A DNA stretch of 64,000 bases from positions 3,213,630 through 3,277,629 of the forward strand of contig NW_008481809.1 in assembly GCF_000365145.1 (NCBI RefSeq), given 5' to 3'. The notes beneath the pieces were generated by a model. That model had not been told where the DNA came from, made no database searches, and was given only the letters and a program-made list of their open reading frames with translations. The position numbers and the translations under genes are program-made. Within the stretch, counting starts at the first letter, position 1. Every line of letters starts with the position of its first letter. This DNA comes from Cyphellophora europaea CBS 101466. Lineage: Eukaryota > Ascomycota > Eurotiomycetes > Chaetothyriales > Cyphellophoraceae. This document shows, piece after piece, positions 41,201-52,257 of the stretch.

Positions 41201-43145
41201 GGGCAAAGCGGACGCAGAAATCTCTACCAGTGACGAAATGGCGTTTGGTAAGGTGGATGGACCTCTGCATCACAACGTGGCCGCCGGCCCCTCAACTTTG
41301 GCTTTGAAGGCCACTGCTGCAGTCAACTCTCGCTCGAAGTCACCTCTCAGCCGGTCGCCGACGTCTCCTGCGTGGGAGCCAAATCACTCTTATGGTGGAA
41401 ACGATCCAAACGTGCTACGATTACTCGATCACCACTTCGCCGATAACTATCACGTCGATACAGTAGATTTTGGTGAGGAGATCAAACCCATTGGCCGAAT
41501 GCCTATCCACAAAGCAGCAGATCTCGTCCTCAACGGCACCACCGGCTCATCGGAAGCCAACGCCCCACATTACGAGCCATGGAGGCCAACAGGTCAGGTA
41601 TTGACGCACTTTTCGGAGCACACGGCGGCTATCAACCAAGTTTGCGCCTCCTCAGATCAGGCTTTCTTTGTCACTGCCTCCGACGATGGCTCATGCAAGA
41701 TCTGGGATACCATGAGGCTCGAGAAGAACATTACTCCTCGCTCACGGCATACGTATCGACACGCGTCCGGGGCCAAAGTCAAGGCGTTGTGCTTTGTCCA
41801 AGACAGTCATACCTTCATCAGTGCAGCCGATGATGGTAGCATACACGCCGTCCGGGTTGAACAGAAGGTTGTTGATGGCGGCGAAAGCACGAAGTACGGC
41901 CGTCCTGCTCTTGTTCGCGATTGGCAGATCCCATCCTCACAAATATCTTCATCCGATCCAGGCCCAATCGAGCACGCCATACAGCTCTTTCATTACCGCA
42001 AGAATGGCTCACAGTCCATTCTCGTAGCCGCCACATCGCACAACCGACTTCTGCTAATCGAGCTCAAGACGATGACCATTATGCACTCGCTTCACGAGTC
42101 TCTGCACCACGGCTCCTTGACTGCGTTCGTTGTGGATCGACACCGCCATTGGCTGCTGACCGGAACCTCCCACGGTACACTCTCCCTCTACGACCTACGC
42201 TTCCGTATCCGCCTGCGCAGCATAACGCTACCGACACGGTCCCGTGTCGACCGCCTCGTTGTGCACCCTTCTAAGGGCTATGGCAAGTGGGTCATGGCCT
42301 CTAGCGCCGGTGAGATCAGCGTATGGGACATTGACAAGCTGGTCTGCCGGGAAGTGTATCGGCCGTATAGTTGGGAATCCGAATCTTCAAGGTCCACGCC
42401 CTACGTCCATTCTACACCGAGCTCCCACCCCAGTCCTTCCAGCTCTCTTGAGGACTCGTCCGCATATCACTCATCGGGACAGCTCCCTGTCCCCGCTCTT
42501 CTCCCTGTGCTGGACTTTCTCCACCCGCACACCTCCACCCACACAGCCTCAGCAGCACACCCTCTGCCGGAGCCCTCGAAGTACGCGCTCCTTTTCACAG
42601 CCGGAGCAGACCGAGCTCTCCGCTACTGGGACCTGCCGAGCCCAGAAGACAGTTACATTGTGTCTGGACCGATGATCCACAGCGACGACAGTGCCGGGCT
42701 CCTGAAGGCCAGGTATACAGTGTCACACCCACTCGCGCTGAGCAGTGGCGCGCAAGTCATGTGCGTGCAAGAATCAGAGCCAGACATTCCCACGAAGCCG
42801 GGTCGCAACAAGGACGTCCGAAAGCGAGACAAGGTACGCGGCGGGGGCACGCCGCAAAAGGCGCGCGGTGGTGAGGAGGCTGCCGATGAAGCCGCCACAC
42901 CACGGACGCCCAGGACAAGTACACCCACAGCTGGGACCACGCCTGTGAAAGCTGGAACGGGAGGAGCCGGGGCCGGCAGGACTGACCCCGCGAACAAGCC
43001 GACGCGTAATACGCTGCTGGCGAACTTTGGGCAGCATCTACTGAGCACGCACATGGATGGGATCACGGATGTGATGGTGCTGCGGAGGCCGTACGGTATT
43101 GTGGTCACGGTTGATCGCGGTGGTGGCGTTATGTGCTTCCAGTAG
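38271..43145 (+). CDS. VPS15: VPS15, regulatory pseudokinase-like subunit of the class III PI3-kinase complex
   Basis: A single exon encodes 1624 residues. MGQG at the start is an N-myristoylation signal, as in other Vps15 proteins. The protein-kinase-like domain (about 25-310) has the family's altered motifs: HGDIKSENVLVTSWNW in place of HRDxK, LTDFSS in place of DFG, and then RRTCYIAPERF. HEAT repeats fill about 400-740, and a WD40 propeller fills about 1100-1620 (for example FVTASDDGSCKIWDT, RYWDLPSPED). The linker between them is Ser/Pro-rich, and an insertion rich in Lys, Thr and Gly lies within the last propeller blades (about 1505-1580). Vps15 anchors Vps34 and Vps30/Atg6 on endosomes, vacuole and autophagosome precursors to make PI3P. 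The ATG is fixed by the myristoylation site. Confidence 0.95.
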   Translation: MGQGYSMTTLSAASATIDVPELADLAYDRTLAPARFMKSVRARGENGYVYVRAFMKPHPNFDVQRYIKRIREERNALADIPNALGYQRIVEVATGGFLVRQYVFSSSWDRVSTRPFLEDIEKKWLAYQLLCAVRDSHARDIYHGDIKSENVLVTSWNWLYLTDFSSCFKPTTLPEDNPADFSFYFDTSGRRTCYIAPERFTTSADEEPRHELNWAMDMFSVGCVIAEIFLESPIFSLSQIFKYRSGDYSPEHTHVNKIVDSDVRDMVLNLIDLDPEKRYNADQHLSFYKGRIFPEYFESFLHQYVLDLTESTNAQHEYGLDASNLLESDEKIDRVWQDFDKISYFLEYDSGTKLSKRPGEYTGQRRPKKVRATDASPHDGTLIFLTVVSASIRCSMKASSRLKACDLLVAFAERLPDEIKLDRVVPYIVTLLTDESDIVQASAVRALSTIFEMVEVVSPINAFIFPEYIFPRLKILARSRSTLVRAAYASCLASLALSSARILDMVQAIRADGRLPALNDAEWTPSTSFHALYDPSKEELVKHFEDATVALITDDEATVKRALLGSVSSLCVFFGSAKANDVILTHLNTYLNEKDWILKCSFFDALVGIASYVGTSSLEKFILPIMVGSLTDPEGFVVEKVFRSLARMADLGLMQKSTVWELVAMSARFLVHPSIWIRESAVQFIVLCSRYTPEADKYCIILPILQSFLKTPMIDFSEAQLLDHLKKPLPRSVFQQAELWAEKKSRSLFWTAASRDGAFVLSEQDAAQSPVNFTKRPPMRIPPSQKDKDDQSSLETLKNVGMTPEDEMKLLALREYILRTTTTRNSGPSADEQSQLKDIISLHTLGVRTQNILFDLSNPVRPRDPKRPPAQRSRSNYDSHHTLADALLDASTTIGGPPSRQSTQAGTPIESTQPLDIRGRNPRQRPEIKIDGSDTSSREVSTSNKPSSSELDKLSLRRGKLELRHRNSAMSLMKRDSGKADAEISTSDEMAFGKVDGPLHHNVAAGPSTLALKATAAVNSRSKSPLSRSPTSPAWEPNHSYGGNDPNVLRLLDHHFADNYHVDTVDFGEEIKPIGRMPIHKAADLVLNGTTGSSEANAPHYEPWRPTGQVLTHFSEHTAAINQVCASSDQAFFVTASDDGSCKIWDTMRLEKNITPRSRHTYRHASGAKVKALCFVQDSHTFISAADDGSIHAVRVEQKVVDGGESTKYGRPALVRDWQIPSSQISSSDPGPIEHAIQLFHYRKNGSQSILVAATSHNRLLLIELKTMTIMHSLHESLHHGSLTAFVVDRHRHWLLTGTSHGTLSLYDLRFRIRLRSITLPTRSRVDRLVVHPSKGYGKWVMASSAGEISVWDIDKLVCREVYRPYSWESESSRSTPYVHSTPSSHPSPSSSLEDSSAYHSSGQLPVPALLPVLDFLHPHTSTHTASAAHPLPEPSKYALLFTAGADRALRYWDLPSPEDSYIVSGPMIHSDDSAGLLKARYTVSHPLALSSGAQVMCVQESEPDIPTKPGRNKDVRKRDKVRGGGTPQKARGGEEAADEAATPRTPRTSTPTAGTTPVKAGTGGAGAGRTDPANKPTRNTLLANFGQHLLSTHMDGITDVMVLRRPYGIVVTVDRGGGVMCFQ

Positions 43146-43744
43146 TAGCGCAGCATCGCAGCATCGCAGCATCGCGGGGAAACATATTCCTTTTAACAGC
43201 GTTTCCGTCCAGTAAGATGATGGTCTGGCCAGGATGTCATGAATGGTGTGTGTGGATACTTGGAGTATAGACGTCGATTAAGAGTGACAGGGCGTTAATC
43301 GAAAGATGATCTTCGTGCCTTTGCTTGGTAGATTTGTGTACGCTTCACGTGTGACGTGTGACGTGCTGGTCCGTTTGACTGTGTCATTTCTCTTCTTGTT
43401 GTCTACATAGCTTGTAGTATGTCGCCATCGGTGTATCCCTTCTGCCGTCCCTGCTCGTGTCGGTCTCGGCGTATGTATATATCTATTTGAACTCTCTGTG
43501 CATAACCGACATATCCGGCAGAGTATCATGGTAACGGACACTGGAGCCAGATCTGTATTGTCCCAACAGTCAAAGTCTGAACCCAATCCATCTAAAACAG
43601 GTTCTAGAAAAAGGGTCGAACACTGACAACCTCGAACCTCGAATCCCTTTATTCCCGTCCAACGGCTCACACAGCCCGAGCCCGTCCTCCCTGACCGGCG
43701 CACCCTTTCCCCCAGCATGCCCTCTGCTCCGCCCTTCCAACACG
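43146..43744. other. Convergent intergenic region, VPS15 / DHA1 MFS
   Basis: About 600 bases of 3' flanking sequence for two convergent genes. It starts with a three-copy 8-base repeat and has GTGTGAC-type short repeats around 43346-43366. The same-strand frame 43278-45227 that covers it is a shadow of the transporter gene. Confidence 0.45.
43151..43174 (+). repeat. CAGCATCG x3 tandem repeat
   Basis: Three perfect 8-base copies beginning five bases after the VPS15 stop codon, hence in its 3' UTR. Likely a slippage product. Confidence 0.8.
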
Positions 43745-45382
43745 TCACTCCCCACTCGTAATCCGACTGCCCCGTCTCCAGTCCCTCCCCCTCCAAAACA
43801 ACACCCACGGCACCACGCCCAACACCCAACACACGCCCGCCAAGAGCGCAAAGCCCTGCGCCAACCCCACCCTCCGCACCAACGGCTCGACCGCCAACGG
43901 CAGAAACGTGCCAAACAGGCACCTCACCACAATCACGGCCGTGAGGGCGCTGGCGCTGTAGACGCCGGTCGCGTCGACGACGTAGCTGAGGATCGGCAAG
44001 AAGCCTAGGAGGAGGCAGAAGCCCATGATGGAGACGTTGAGGAGCGTGAGCCACAGGGGCGCAGCGGCGGGGCCGTGCGCGGGGAGGTAGCCGTAGAGGA
44101 GGATGGTGATGGGAAGAGTCACAGCGCCAACGAGGACGAGGGGGAGGCGGTGCTCTGGGTGGCCGGTGCGTTTTTTCCCTGTCCCTCCCGAGGAGGAGGA
44201 GGCGTCTGTTGCTGTGGCGTCTTCCTCGGTTCGGAAGATGGGGGGGTAATCGCGGTCGCGGAGCCAGACGTAAATGCGGTCCAAGGTGCGGTTGCAGAGT
44301 AAAACGGCCAGTAGGGAGCCGGCGCTGAAGGTGGTGAAGGCCAGGCCGATTTGGGACGGGGTGAGGCCGTAGTAGCGGAGCAGAATGTCCGGGAGGGTCG
44401 TGCTCATGATGTAGAAGAAGGTAAAGGTGGTGGAGCCGTAGAGGGCGGCGAGGATGAGGACAGGCGAGGTGAGGAAGATGGGAAAGGGGCGGAGCATGCC
44501 GTGGAGGATGGTGCGGAGGAGGGATTTTCGTGTTGTGGCGATTTTGCTGTTGTCGTTGCCGTTGCCGTTGTCTGTCAACGTGGCTGCTGGATCCGGGGCG
44601 AAGGGGTCCCGTAGCAGGGGATTGCCGGTCTCGGTGCGTAGGCGTGCGGCTTTGCGCCGCAGAATCACGACCTTGTACGTCTCGCGGAAGAAGAGGGCGA
44701 AGACGAGCTCGCAGGCGCCCATCAGCAAAGCGTAGGTCCAGAACATCCAGCGCCAGCCGAAATGCTCCGTGACCAGCGCGGCGATGGAGGGTCCAATGGC
44801 GCCACCGAGCAAGGGGGCGAAGATGATGAGCGACATGGCGGCGCCGCGCTCCTCGGACACGAAGATGTCGCCGATGATGGCCGGGTTGATGACGTTGGCG
44901 GCCACGGCGAAGCCCGTCAGGGCGCGCATGGCGATTAGCAGGGGCACGCTCTGGCAGAGGGCGGCGAGGATGGTGGCGGCGACGAAGAGCAGGTTGGCAA
45001 AGTTGACGACGAGGAGGCGTCCGTAGATCTCGCTGAGGGGGCCGATAAAGAGCGGGCCCGCCGCTTCGCCCAGTTCCCAGATGGTGACGAGGAGGACGGC
45101 GGCGGACTTGTCGTTTCGGTGGGTCGGGTTCAGGTCGCGGATGATGCGGGAGGCGACGGGCGTGACGCCGACGCAGGTGAAGGTCACGGCGAAGGCGTTC
45201 ATGACAAGGACAGTGACGAGAGCCCACTTGTATGGCTTGGGCCAGTCCTGTGGGTTGTCGGGGTCAGGCGCGGGCCCAAAGTCGACGACGTTGGGGTTGT
45301 CATCCTTGCGCGCCTCCTCTGGATGGACGACATGTTCGTCGGCGTCGAGCAGCAGTGGTGTGCGCTCGTCGTTGATGGCCAT
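43745..45382 (-). CDS. MFS drug/proton antiporter, DHA1 type
   Basis: A single exon of 545 codons from the first in-frame ATG at 45382 (MAINDERTPLLLD). The frame remains open upstream to a TTG at 45478, but that stretch has no ATG. The family signature in the loop between helices 2 and 3 is present (GPLSEIYGRLLVV), preceded by DPDNPQDWPKPYKW, which is typical of fungal DHA1 transporters, and helix 5 has a motif-C-like GGAIGPSIAAL. About 12 hydrophobic segments are visible, with a long cytoplasmic loop after helix 6 at FRETYKVVILRRKAARLRTE. An acidic dileucine-like element lies near the N-terminus. Such proteins export drugs, polyamines or metabolites at the plasma membrane or vacuole; the substrate here is unknown. 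Codon third positions are strongly G/C, which creates a 649-codon shadow frame. Confidence 0.9.
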   Translation of the reverse strand: MAINDERTPLLLDADEHVVHPEEARKDDNPNVVDFGPAPDPDNPQDWPKPYKWALVTVLVMNAFAVTFTCVGVTPVASRIIRDLNPTHRNDKSAAVLLVTIWELGEAAGPLFIGPLSEIYGRLLVVNFANLLFVAATILAALCQSVPLLIAMRALTGFAVAANVINPAIIGDIFVSEERGAAMSLIIFAPLLGGAIGPSIAALVTEHFGWRWMFWTYALLMGACELVFALFFRETYKVVILRRKAARLRTETGNPLLRDPFAPDPAATLTDNGNGNDNSKIATTRKSLLRTILHGMLRPFPIFLTSPVLILAALYGSTTFTFFYIMSTTLPDILLRYYGLTPSQIGLAFTTFSAGSLLAVLLCNRTLDRIYVWLRDRDYPPIFRTEEDATATDASSSSGGTGKKRTGHPEHRLPLVLVGAVTLPITILLYGYLPAHGPAAAPLWLTLLNVSIMGFCLLLGFLPILSYVVDATGVYSASALTAVIVVRCLFGTFLPLAVEPLVRRVGLAQGFALLAGVCWVLGVVPWVLFWRGRDWRRGSRITSGE

Positions 45383-46173
45383 GCAGGAGGAGGATAGTCG
45401 GTGAGGAGTGCCTAAACGGAGAGCGAGAGGTAGAAAAAAAGTCAGAAGCACCGCGGCCGAGGTAAAATTGACGATCAATGTTCAGATCTACTCCTCTCGA
45501 AGAGACTTACAGAGCTCGTCAGAGGATACATCATATACGTTGCATTGCATACGCTCAGATTTTGTTCTTTGATGTCGAGGTCGACCGTCAGGCTGTTGGT
45601 GCCTTCACACCGTTGGTTCGCAGGATGCTGCTCGGAATCTTACCTCGATAAGGATGTGTCTTAGCTGCTTACAGGCACATCGCAATGGAGCGCCTGATCT
45701 GCGTAAAGAATCATCAAGACAGAGATGGGTACACAGTCAGCACGGCAGTTTAAAGGAAACTCAGTTGGGCAAGATAAGAGTACTACATGAATAGCTCCCC
45801 TCGGTCCACTACATGTATCGCGACACTCGTCACGATCGTGTTTCTATCTTTCCTCCTCGACGGACCTCTTTCTCTTCCCATCACTCTCGACACTCCTCCC
45901 CAAATCCAGGGAACAGCAATTAAACATCCGCGAAACTGTAGCAACCGCATCCAGATAAAACGGTAGGGGCGTGGAAAAAGGTATCTGACAGGTAGAAAAT
46001 AGTACAGTAAGATGACAATCATCCTTCAAACGCCGATGCCCCATCAGGCAGACCCAAAGTGTGCGCCCGTAGCGCCGTGCAGTGCAAGTCGTAGCGTGGT
46101 AAATCTTGTTGCATTGTTGCTTCATTCTGTACTGGTTTCGTACATTTCTGGTTTCGAAAGTGCGGCCTCTCGC
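45383..46173. promoter_or_regulatory. Upstream region of the DHA1 MFS gene and 3' side of the DENN gene
   Basis: About 790 bases between two minus-strand genes. Small frames at 45783-46125 lack motifs. No repeat, RNA gene or clear promoter element was seen. Confidence 0.4.
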
Positions 46174-48997
46174 CTACTGCGACTCAATGACGCGGCTCAG
46201 TGCTGGTTCCCGGCGATTGGGCGAGGCTTGATACTTTTTCTCGATGGCTTCACCGTTGTCACTGCCACTGGCGTGCACACGCTCTGCATCCTCGTCTTCC
46301 ACAATCTTGGTACGAAGCCCGGTGCTCTGGTTGAGCGACTCGCGCGCAGTGTAGTTCGTAGGTGCTGTGCTGGCCATCGAAAGTGCTGTGCTCGACCTCT
46401 GGTGCACTAGGTCGGGGGTGGGAGGAATGGAACTCCGCTCGCTCGTCGGCGTCAGGTGGCCAGTGCCATTCCGCGAAGCCGTGGCATGGGCAGCGGGAGA
46501 CAGGTCGGCGCTGTCCGCGCTGACGTCGCGACTGTGGCCAGGGGCCGAGCTGGTGTCTTCTTCAAGCTCTTCCTCGCCATCAATCTCCGCCGCGTCATTG
46601 GCCAGCTGCAGTCCTTCAACCGCGGCGGCACACTGCTCGCTGATGTTGCGAATGATGTCGGCGATGGCATCCGTCTTCTCGCGTAGATGGCGGTCCGCCA
46701 CGTCCGTCATGCTGAGAGTGCTGTAGCGCTTGCTGCGGCGTTTATCTGCGGCCAGCAGCTGCTTCTCCATCTGTGGGCTGACATCTTGACCGTCTTGGGT
46801 CACAGACGAGAAGCGAGACGTATCTGGCTCCATCTCCTCGTCGTCATACTCTTCGTCCTCGATATCTCCGTAGCCGTCTCGGATGTACTCTTGCAGCTCT
46901 GCAGACGACCCGATCGAGCGCACAATGTGTTCCATGTGATGCGTCTGGCCGGTGATGAGACTGCGTAGGTGAAGCACAACCCGGTGTGCCTCGTCGCGTT
47001 GATGTTGCAGACCAGAGTTGGCGTGCTGGAGAGCAGCGATCTCCTTGCGGTTGCGGGTGCGCTCCTTCTCTAGGTCTTCGGCGATACCCTGTTGCAGGAC
47101 CAAAGCCTCGAGAGCATTGTCGCGCTGTCTCTCGGTGCCAGACAGACGGAGGGTGAGGCGCGCAGCATCGTCCTTTTGCTGATCGATCAGCCCGGTCAGA
47201 CGGCGGTTCTCCCGCTTGTGCGACTCGATCTTGACACGCAGCTCGGCGAGCTCCTTGTTGAGAGACTCGACAAAGGCCTGGAACTTCTGGAACTGTAGCT
47301 TCCATGTCTCGACCTCCTGTTCGAGATAGTTGTTGCGCTTCGACACCTTCTGCAGCTCCGTGTCCATACGGCCCTTGAGGTTGATGAAATCCTGCCACGC
47401 CTCCAGAGCATCCCGCGAGTACTGGTTGCGCTCGCGCACGATTTCGTTCATGTGTCTCATCGAGATCTTGGTCATCAATGGCTTCTTGGTCGAGCCGCCG
47501 AAGACAGCCTTGAGTCCCGTGTTGCGTCCAAGCTTTTCGCAGACGTGGTCCATGACAGCCATGACCGAGTCCTGGTTCCACCACGAAGGATCTTGCACCG
47601 ACTCAACTTCACCTCTGAGCACAATGATCTGACCCGCCGGAATGAGCTTGCCACCACCATAGGCAGACTTGAGATGCTGAGGAACACCGCTGATCTCAAC
47701 ATCGTGGTTGAGGGCTTGAGTGAGGCGAGTGACCATCTTCTGGCGTTGTTTGGTGCTGAGGATGTTAGGTGGGTGATCGGTGATGACCAGGTTGCGGTCA
47801 AGGTCGACTAATAGGGCATCTTTGGGTGGTTGAAACAGAGATCGGCACTCAGTGGTAATGCCCAGGATATAAGGGCCGGGTTCCTGAACCATCTCGCTGA
47901 CGTTACGAGCATGAACCACAGGGACATAGAGGCCACTCCATTCGTATACCCGGACGCAGAAGCGAATGGTTTCCGCAGCGATAGTCAGCATGGCGGGATG
48001 GTGGCTGGTAAGGATGATGCGTCTGGTGGGAGACACTGCGGCCTCGATAACGCCAACAATATTAGGCATGGTCAGGCAGCTGAAGAGTGGCCACATGGCG
48101 AAGTTCTGGAAGCCGGTGGGTGACGAAGGAAATTGATAGCACAGAGCATAGTCCTTCATATCGATTCGCACGAGGTCGTTGAGCCTAGGCGCCGGGAAGC
48201 TAAGGATACGAGAGACCTCCTCAGCGTGGAACAGATTCGTAGCCTTGTTCCAGTGAATCCACATTCCACGTAGGTAGTCGCCGAGTAGATTGTACAAAGG
48301 ATAGCGGGACAAGAAGCTCAAGCAGTATGGGATCCAGTAGGTCTCATCTGCGGCGTCTCTATAGTCGGCTTCGGTTTTCCGGCGCAGCTCGCGGATGGTC
48401 TCCGCTCGCTTCTCATCGGCCCTAGACCAGACACGGAGGGCGATGCCGTAGAGAGTGTGCTGAGAATCTTGCTGCAGCACAAATGAATGGTGAACGCAAT
48501 GGGGCTGGCTGCGTCCAGTGCAAATTTCCACGTCGTGGGGAAAGCAGGCCTGTGGCATGGTCAGTCACTGTAACTACACGCATGGGTCAACAAGTACTTA
48601 CCCTCATTGCTCCGTGCAGAGCCCGTGCGATCTCGTTGTCTGACTCCAAACGAGGACTGCTGCCAAGAATCTCAGGGAGCCAGAACTGGCCCACAGCGCC
48701 CTTCATGTGCTGGATCTTGCCATGTGCAGGTGCAGGGGCCTTGACCCATTGGGATGGCTCACGGCCAACACCACACACCATGTAGGCATGAGTCAGGGTT
48801 TTGGGTGTCGGTCTGTTGTTAGATTTGGCCAATGTAGAAGGCATTGGCTGTGTGATGCGCGAATGCAGTGACGAGGTCCTGCTGGGGACCATAGCATTGT
48901 CGACTGTCTGTTCTCTGGTGGTCGGTCTGTTCGTGTCCCGTGTGCCTGGTCTAGCGACCGAGGTCATGGAGGTGCCTCCTTTCAGTGACTGGACCAT
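46174..48997 (-). CDS. DENN-domain protein with coiled coil
   Basis: Two exons (48997-48602 and 48549-46174) joined in phase 0 across a 52-nt intron with GTAAGT donor and TGACTGAC branch give 923 residues. The tripartite DENN region spans about 75-440: upstream DENN (GQFWLPEILGSSPRLES, SFVLQQDSQHTLYGIALRVW), core DENN (LFSCLTMPNIVGVIEAAVS, RRIILTSHHPAML, YVPVV) and the downstream part (DALLVDLDRN). A long coiled coil (about 500-690) and a disordered, acidic C-terminus follow. DENN proteins are mostly exchange factors for Rab GTPases; the partner Rab is unknown. The ATG at 48997 has a strong context (ACCATGG). The frame extends to a TTG at 49075, which was not used. Confidence 0.88.
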
Positions 48998-51350
48998 GGT
49001 TGCGAGGGGTGAAGCTGTTGTAGGTGGGTGTCTCAAGACATTCAACCTATGTGACTGGGATAGGAGATATAGCAATGAGTGCGCGGAGACTGAAGGACGA
49101 AATCAGGTCCCCTAGCTGGTGCTGATAGGGATCCAGAAGCTGGTTCGAGACAGACCACTTCGTTGGCAAGAAGATGAAAGATGGGAGGTCGACGGCGCAA
49201 GAAGAAAGGAAGGTCCGAGCCGGTGCCGGTGGTGGAAGTGAGCTCTCGACGGGCGTGGAGAGGAGGAAAGATTTCAGGTCGGAGAGGGGTGGAAGCGAAG
49301 CAATGAAGAACGTAGTCATGCATGGATAAGGAATAGCGTGCAGGAGTCCAGCCAGGGTTTAGAGACGATTGTGGTACGACCACGCCTGATTTGGGCCAAA
49401 GGTAGCAGGGGTTAACGACACCCGAGGACCGATAGTCTGTGGATGGAACGCGAGTGGAAGCGGATGGACATGTCGACTGTTCAGGGGTGCTTGAAGCGCA
49501 AGTGGATGAGGGGTAGCCAGGCTCGCGGGAGGCTGGCCCAGCGTCAGGGTGCGAAGGACTCAATCGGGATATTTGCAAGCATAATAAGCCTCCGCTACTG
49601 TGCCAGTAGCACGTTGGCGGGTCGCCTGGGCGTGGTTTGGGGTCGCATTAGTAGCCCCGCGTGCCTGAGATTGGGTTGGCATGGCTAGCTGCAAAAGGTC
49701 AAGATCTCGGAGCAGACTTTGAAATCAATTTGCGACGAGGTCGATCCAGCTAATCCTCGTGCGTCTTCACAACGGTCGGGACGGTCGCGTCGGATTTTTG
49801 ACAGCTTTTGACAGTATTTGACTGTGGTGGGCGGGAAGTTGATCTCCTTAGAGTGAGAATCGGCAATTTACCCGTATGAACATTCTGGGTGGACCACCCA
49901 CTGCCCAGGACATCAGTTCAGGTGAGTCCGGGAGTTCCGATACAGGTCCGGTGCAGCTGCCAGCATCAGCGTGCTCATCACTATGGTCTTGCGTCGGAGG
50001 TATCACTCACAGGTGTTAAGCGAGAATGCAGTGTGTCTTCGCGGCGAGCCAGTTGAGACCCGGCCTGCAGTGGTGGCGGCCGGAGGCGGGAGCTAGACCA
50101 TCCATGCCTCCAGGTCAGGGGTTAGGTGGAGTGCACAGAGAACGAATTGAGCTCAGAGCCAGTTCTGACAGCGCCCCCGCGGACCTCTTCTCGCTGGCGG
50201 ATTCTGCATTCAGAATCCTTGATCCCGTGAGTTCTGAAGCGATATCTTTCAAAATTTTAACGACTCGGCATGATAGCATTTGTGACCGAGTCTCGATATT
50301 GGGGTTGGTCTTGTATACTTGTATTTTGGATTATCGACTCGTGCTTGACCAATACATGGATTAGTATGGTCAAGATCACCAGGACGCTTCGGTTGGGAGC
50401 CTCGCAAAGGTACGTAGTACTCCGGATACATGAAGCTTTCAACCGGGATGAACAAGGCCGTAGAGAACGTCCATTGACCCCTTTTTCGCACGTACCTTGT
50501 AGGGGAGAAAAAGCCTGATTCAGGCTTTCGGGGGCAGAATCGCAGATGGTAGAACGATGCTTTCGTGCCGCGTCGACAAGCTTTCGTGCGTCTTTTGAGA
50601 GTATCTCGTGGTCTTTGACGATCGACAGATAATTCGGCGAATTTTGAGGTCAAGGAGAAGTCTTCGTGGGAGGAAAAGTTTGGAGCCATCACTGGCAGAT
50701 CGATGCGATCTCGCCGGGAACCGAAAGTGAAATACTGGGTCCCATTCTGCGGGTGCAGCACGTTGGTACGTCGTGTCTAAGACACAGCAGGCTTTGTGCT
50801 GTTGAATGTACCATTCTTTGAAATCTGTCAAGAATCGAGTCGACTTGATTCAGGCTCAAGATCGAGCTCGAACTCGAAATCGAAGGCATGCCCCCGTGAG
50901 TCGAATGCGCCTTCCGCAGGAGCAACCAGAATGTGCCAAGACTGGATCACTCTGTCGTGACTGCGGTACGCGCTTTCTTCCTGGAACCACGCAACTACGT
51001 ATGTCCACCAAACAGTGACGAAACGACCTCATCAAGGCCAGCCGTCTACTCACCAGCACAGCGTTATGCATCGTGGCCGAAAGCGAGCGCCTCAGTACGC
51101 GTCAAACCCAATTCAAGGTCGGACCACATTTCACCATCATCTACTACGGCCATCATCCAGCCATTGTTTCAATGCAGGTCGCTTGATGGGTTGACTACTG
51201 GTCCTGAAACACTTGGGAAGCTTGCAGCAGTCAAAGTGGTGACCCATCATCGCGAGTATTCACGAGAACCATACGTCGCTGCATGCCGCTGACCACTCGA
51301 CAGTTGTAAGTCTCCATCTTCTGTCGACCTAGCTGCAAGCCAATGCACCT

Positions 51351-51370
51351 CTCTGCAGCTCTCTGCAGCT
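51351..51370 (+). repeat. CTCTGCAGCT x2 tandem repeat
   Basis: Two perfect 10-base copies. Contains PstI-like CTGCAG palindromes; no function inferred. Confidence 0.7.
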
Positions 51371-51463
51371 CCCGCGAACCCGGTGAGGCTGGGAGCAGCA
51401 TCCCGTGACTTCGTGGTGCTTTCCTGTTGAAGCCGGCATTAGCGTGTACTGCCACGCGTTTCC

Positions 51464-51493
51464 CAGGCGTCGCTCAGGCGTCGCTCAGGCGTC
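51464..51493 (+). repeat. CAGGCGTCGCT tandem repeat, 2.7 copies
   Basis: Two full 11-base copies and an eight-base partial copy, in the gap upstream of the 599-residue protein. Confidence 0.75.
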
Positions 51494-52257
51494 ATGGTCG
51501 GGCTCTAGCACCGAGGCAGACATTGCCTAAGGAAAATACACAGCCCCCAGCTTCAGGGCCAATCAGCACTGCACACCCGCCTGCGACGATATTCTGAAAC
51601 AGGCTGTCGGTCGATTTTTCCTGGCCGGCGCTTCTGCCATCTCACGGGCGCTGCTCGGCGCCAATCAGTGCCTTCTGAGCCAACGCTTTTGATGCCGTCG
51701 GGCTGACCCCCCCACCGATCATATTTTGAGCCTCACTCCCCGCGCTTGTCCCAGATTTGGTACTATTCTCGTGCGCGCAAAACACCACGCCATGCCACGC
51801 CTACACTTTGATTGTATCGACTGCACCGCGTATAGCCGCCAGGCGAGAGATTGCCATGTCTCTTCTCCCGTCTGTGACACTATTCTACACGGGTAACTGC
51901 ACTAGACACAATGTCCTGGCGTGAGATATAGTCGCTGCAGTGCGCCTATATCCTCGCGCTGATGCCACCTCGTCCGGCTCAACGCGTCAACTCTCCTTTG
52001 TTCTTCGACGTGTCTACTCAACAACGCGATCACTTGCATACACCGCGCCCGATCCTCTCCTGCAGGTCGCTCTTGGTCAGGTTCTGTTCCCGGTTCGCAT
52101 AGCCTTTCATTTTCTCACCCACTCACCCTTGGCCCTCAACTTTCTATATTTCATTGGTCTTTCCTTGCTCTGTTTCCTATCTCTCTCTGTCTCTCTGTCT
52201 CTCCCAGCCAGTCTGTCTCGTGAGAAGCAGGTCTTCTCCCCAGAAAGCACTCATCAT

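Noticed and set aside
43278..45227. 649-codon minus-strand frame overlapping the DHA1 transporter
   Set aside because: It is a same-strand shadow in another phase. The product is almost wholly Arg, Pro and His with no domain, as expected from a gene with strong G/C at third positions.
46174..49075. TTG at 49075 as the DENN protein start
   Set aside because: Not an ATG. The ATG at 48997 has a strong context (ACCATGG).
50249..50761. 170-codon minus-strand frame in the 3.3-kb gap
   Set aside because: It begins at GTG, has no recognisable motif, and its composition resembles non-coding DNA.
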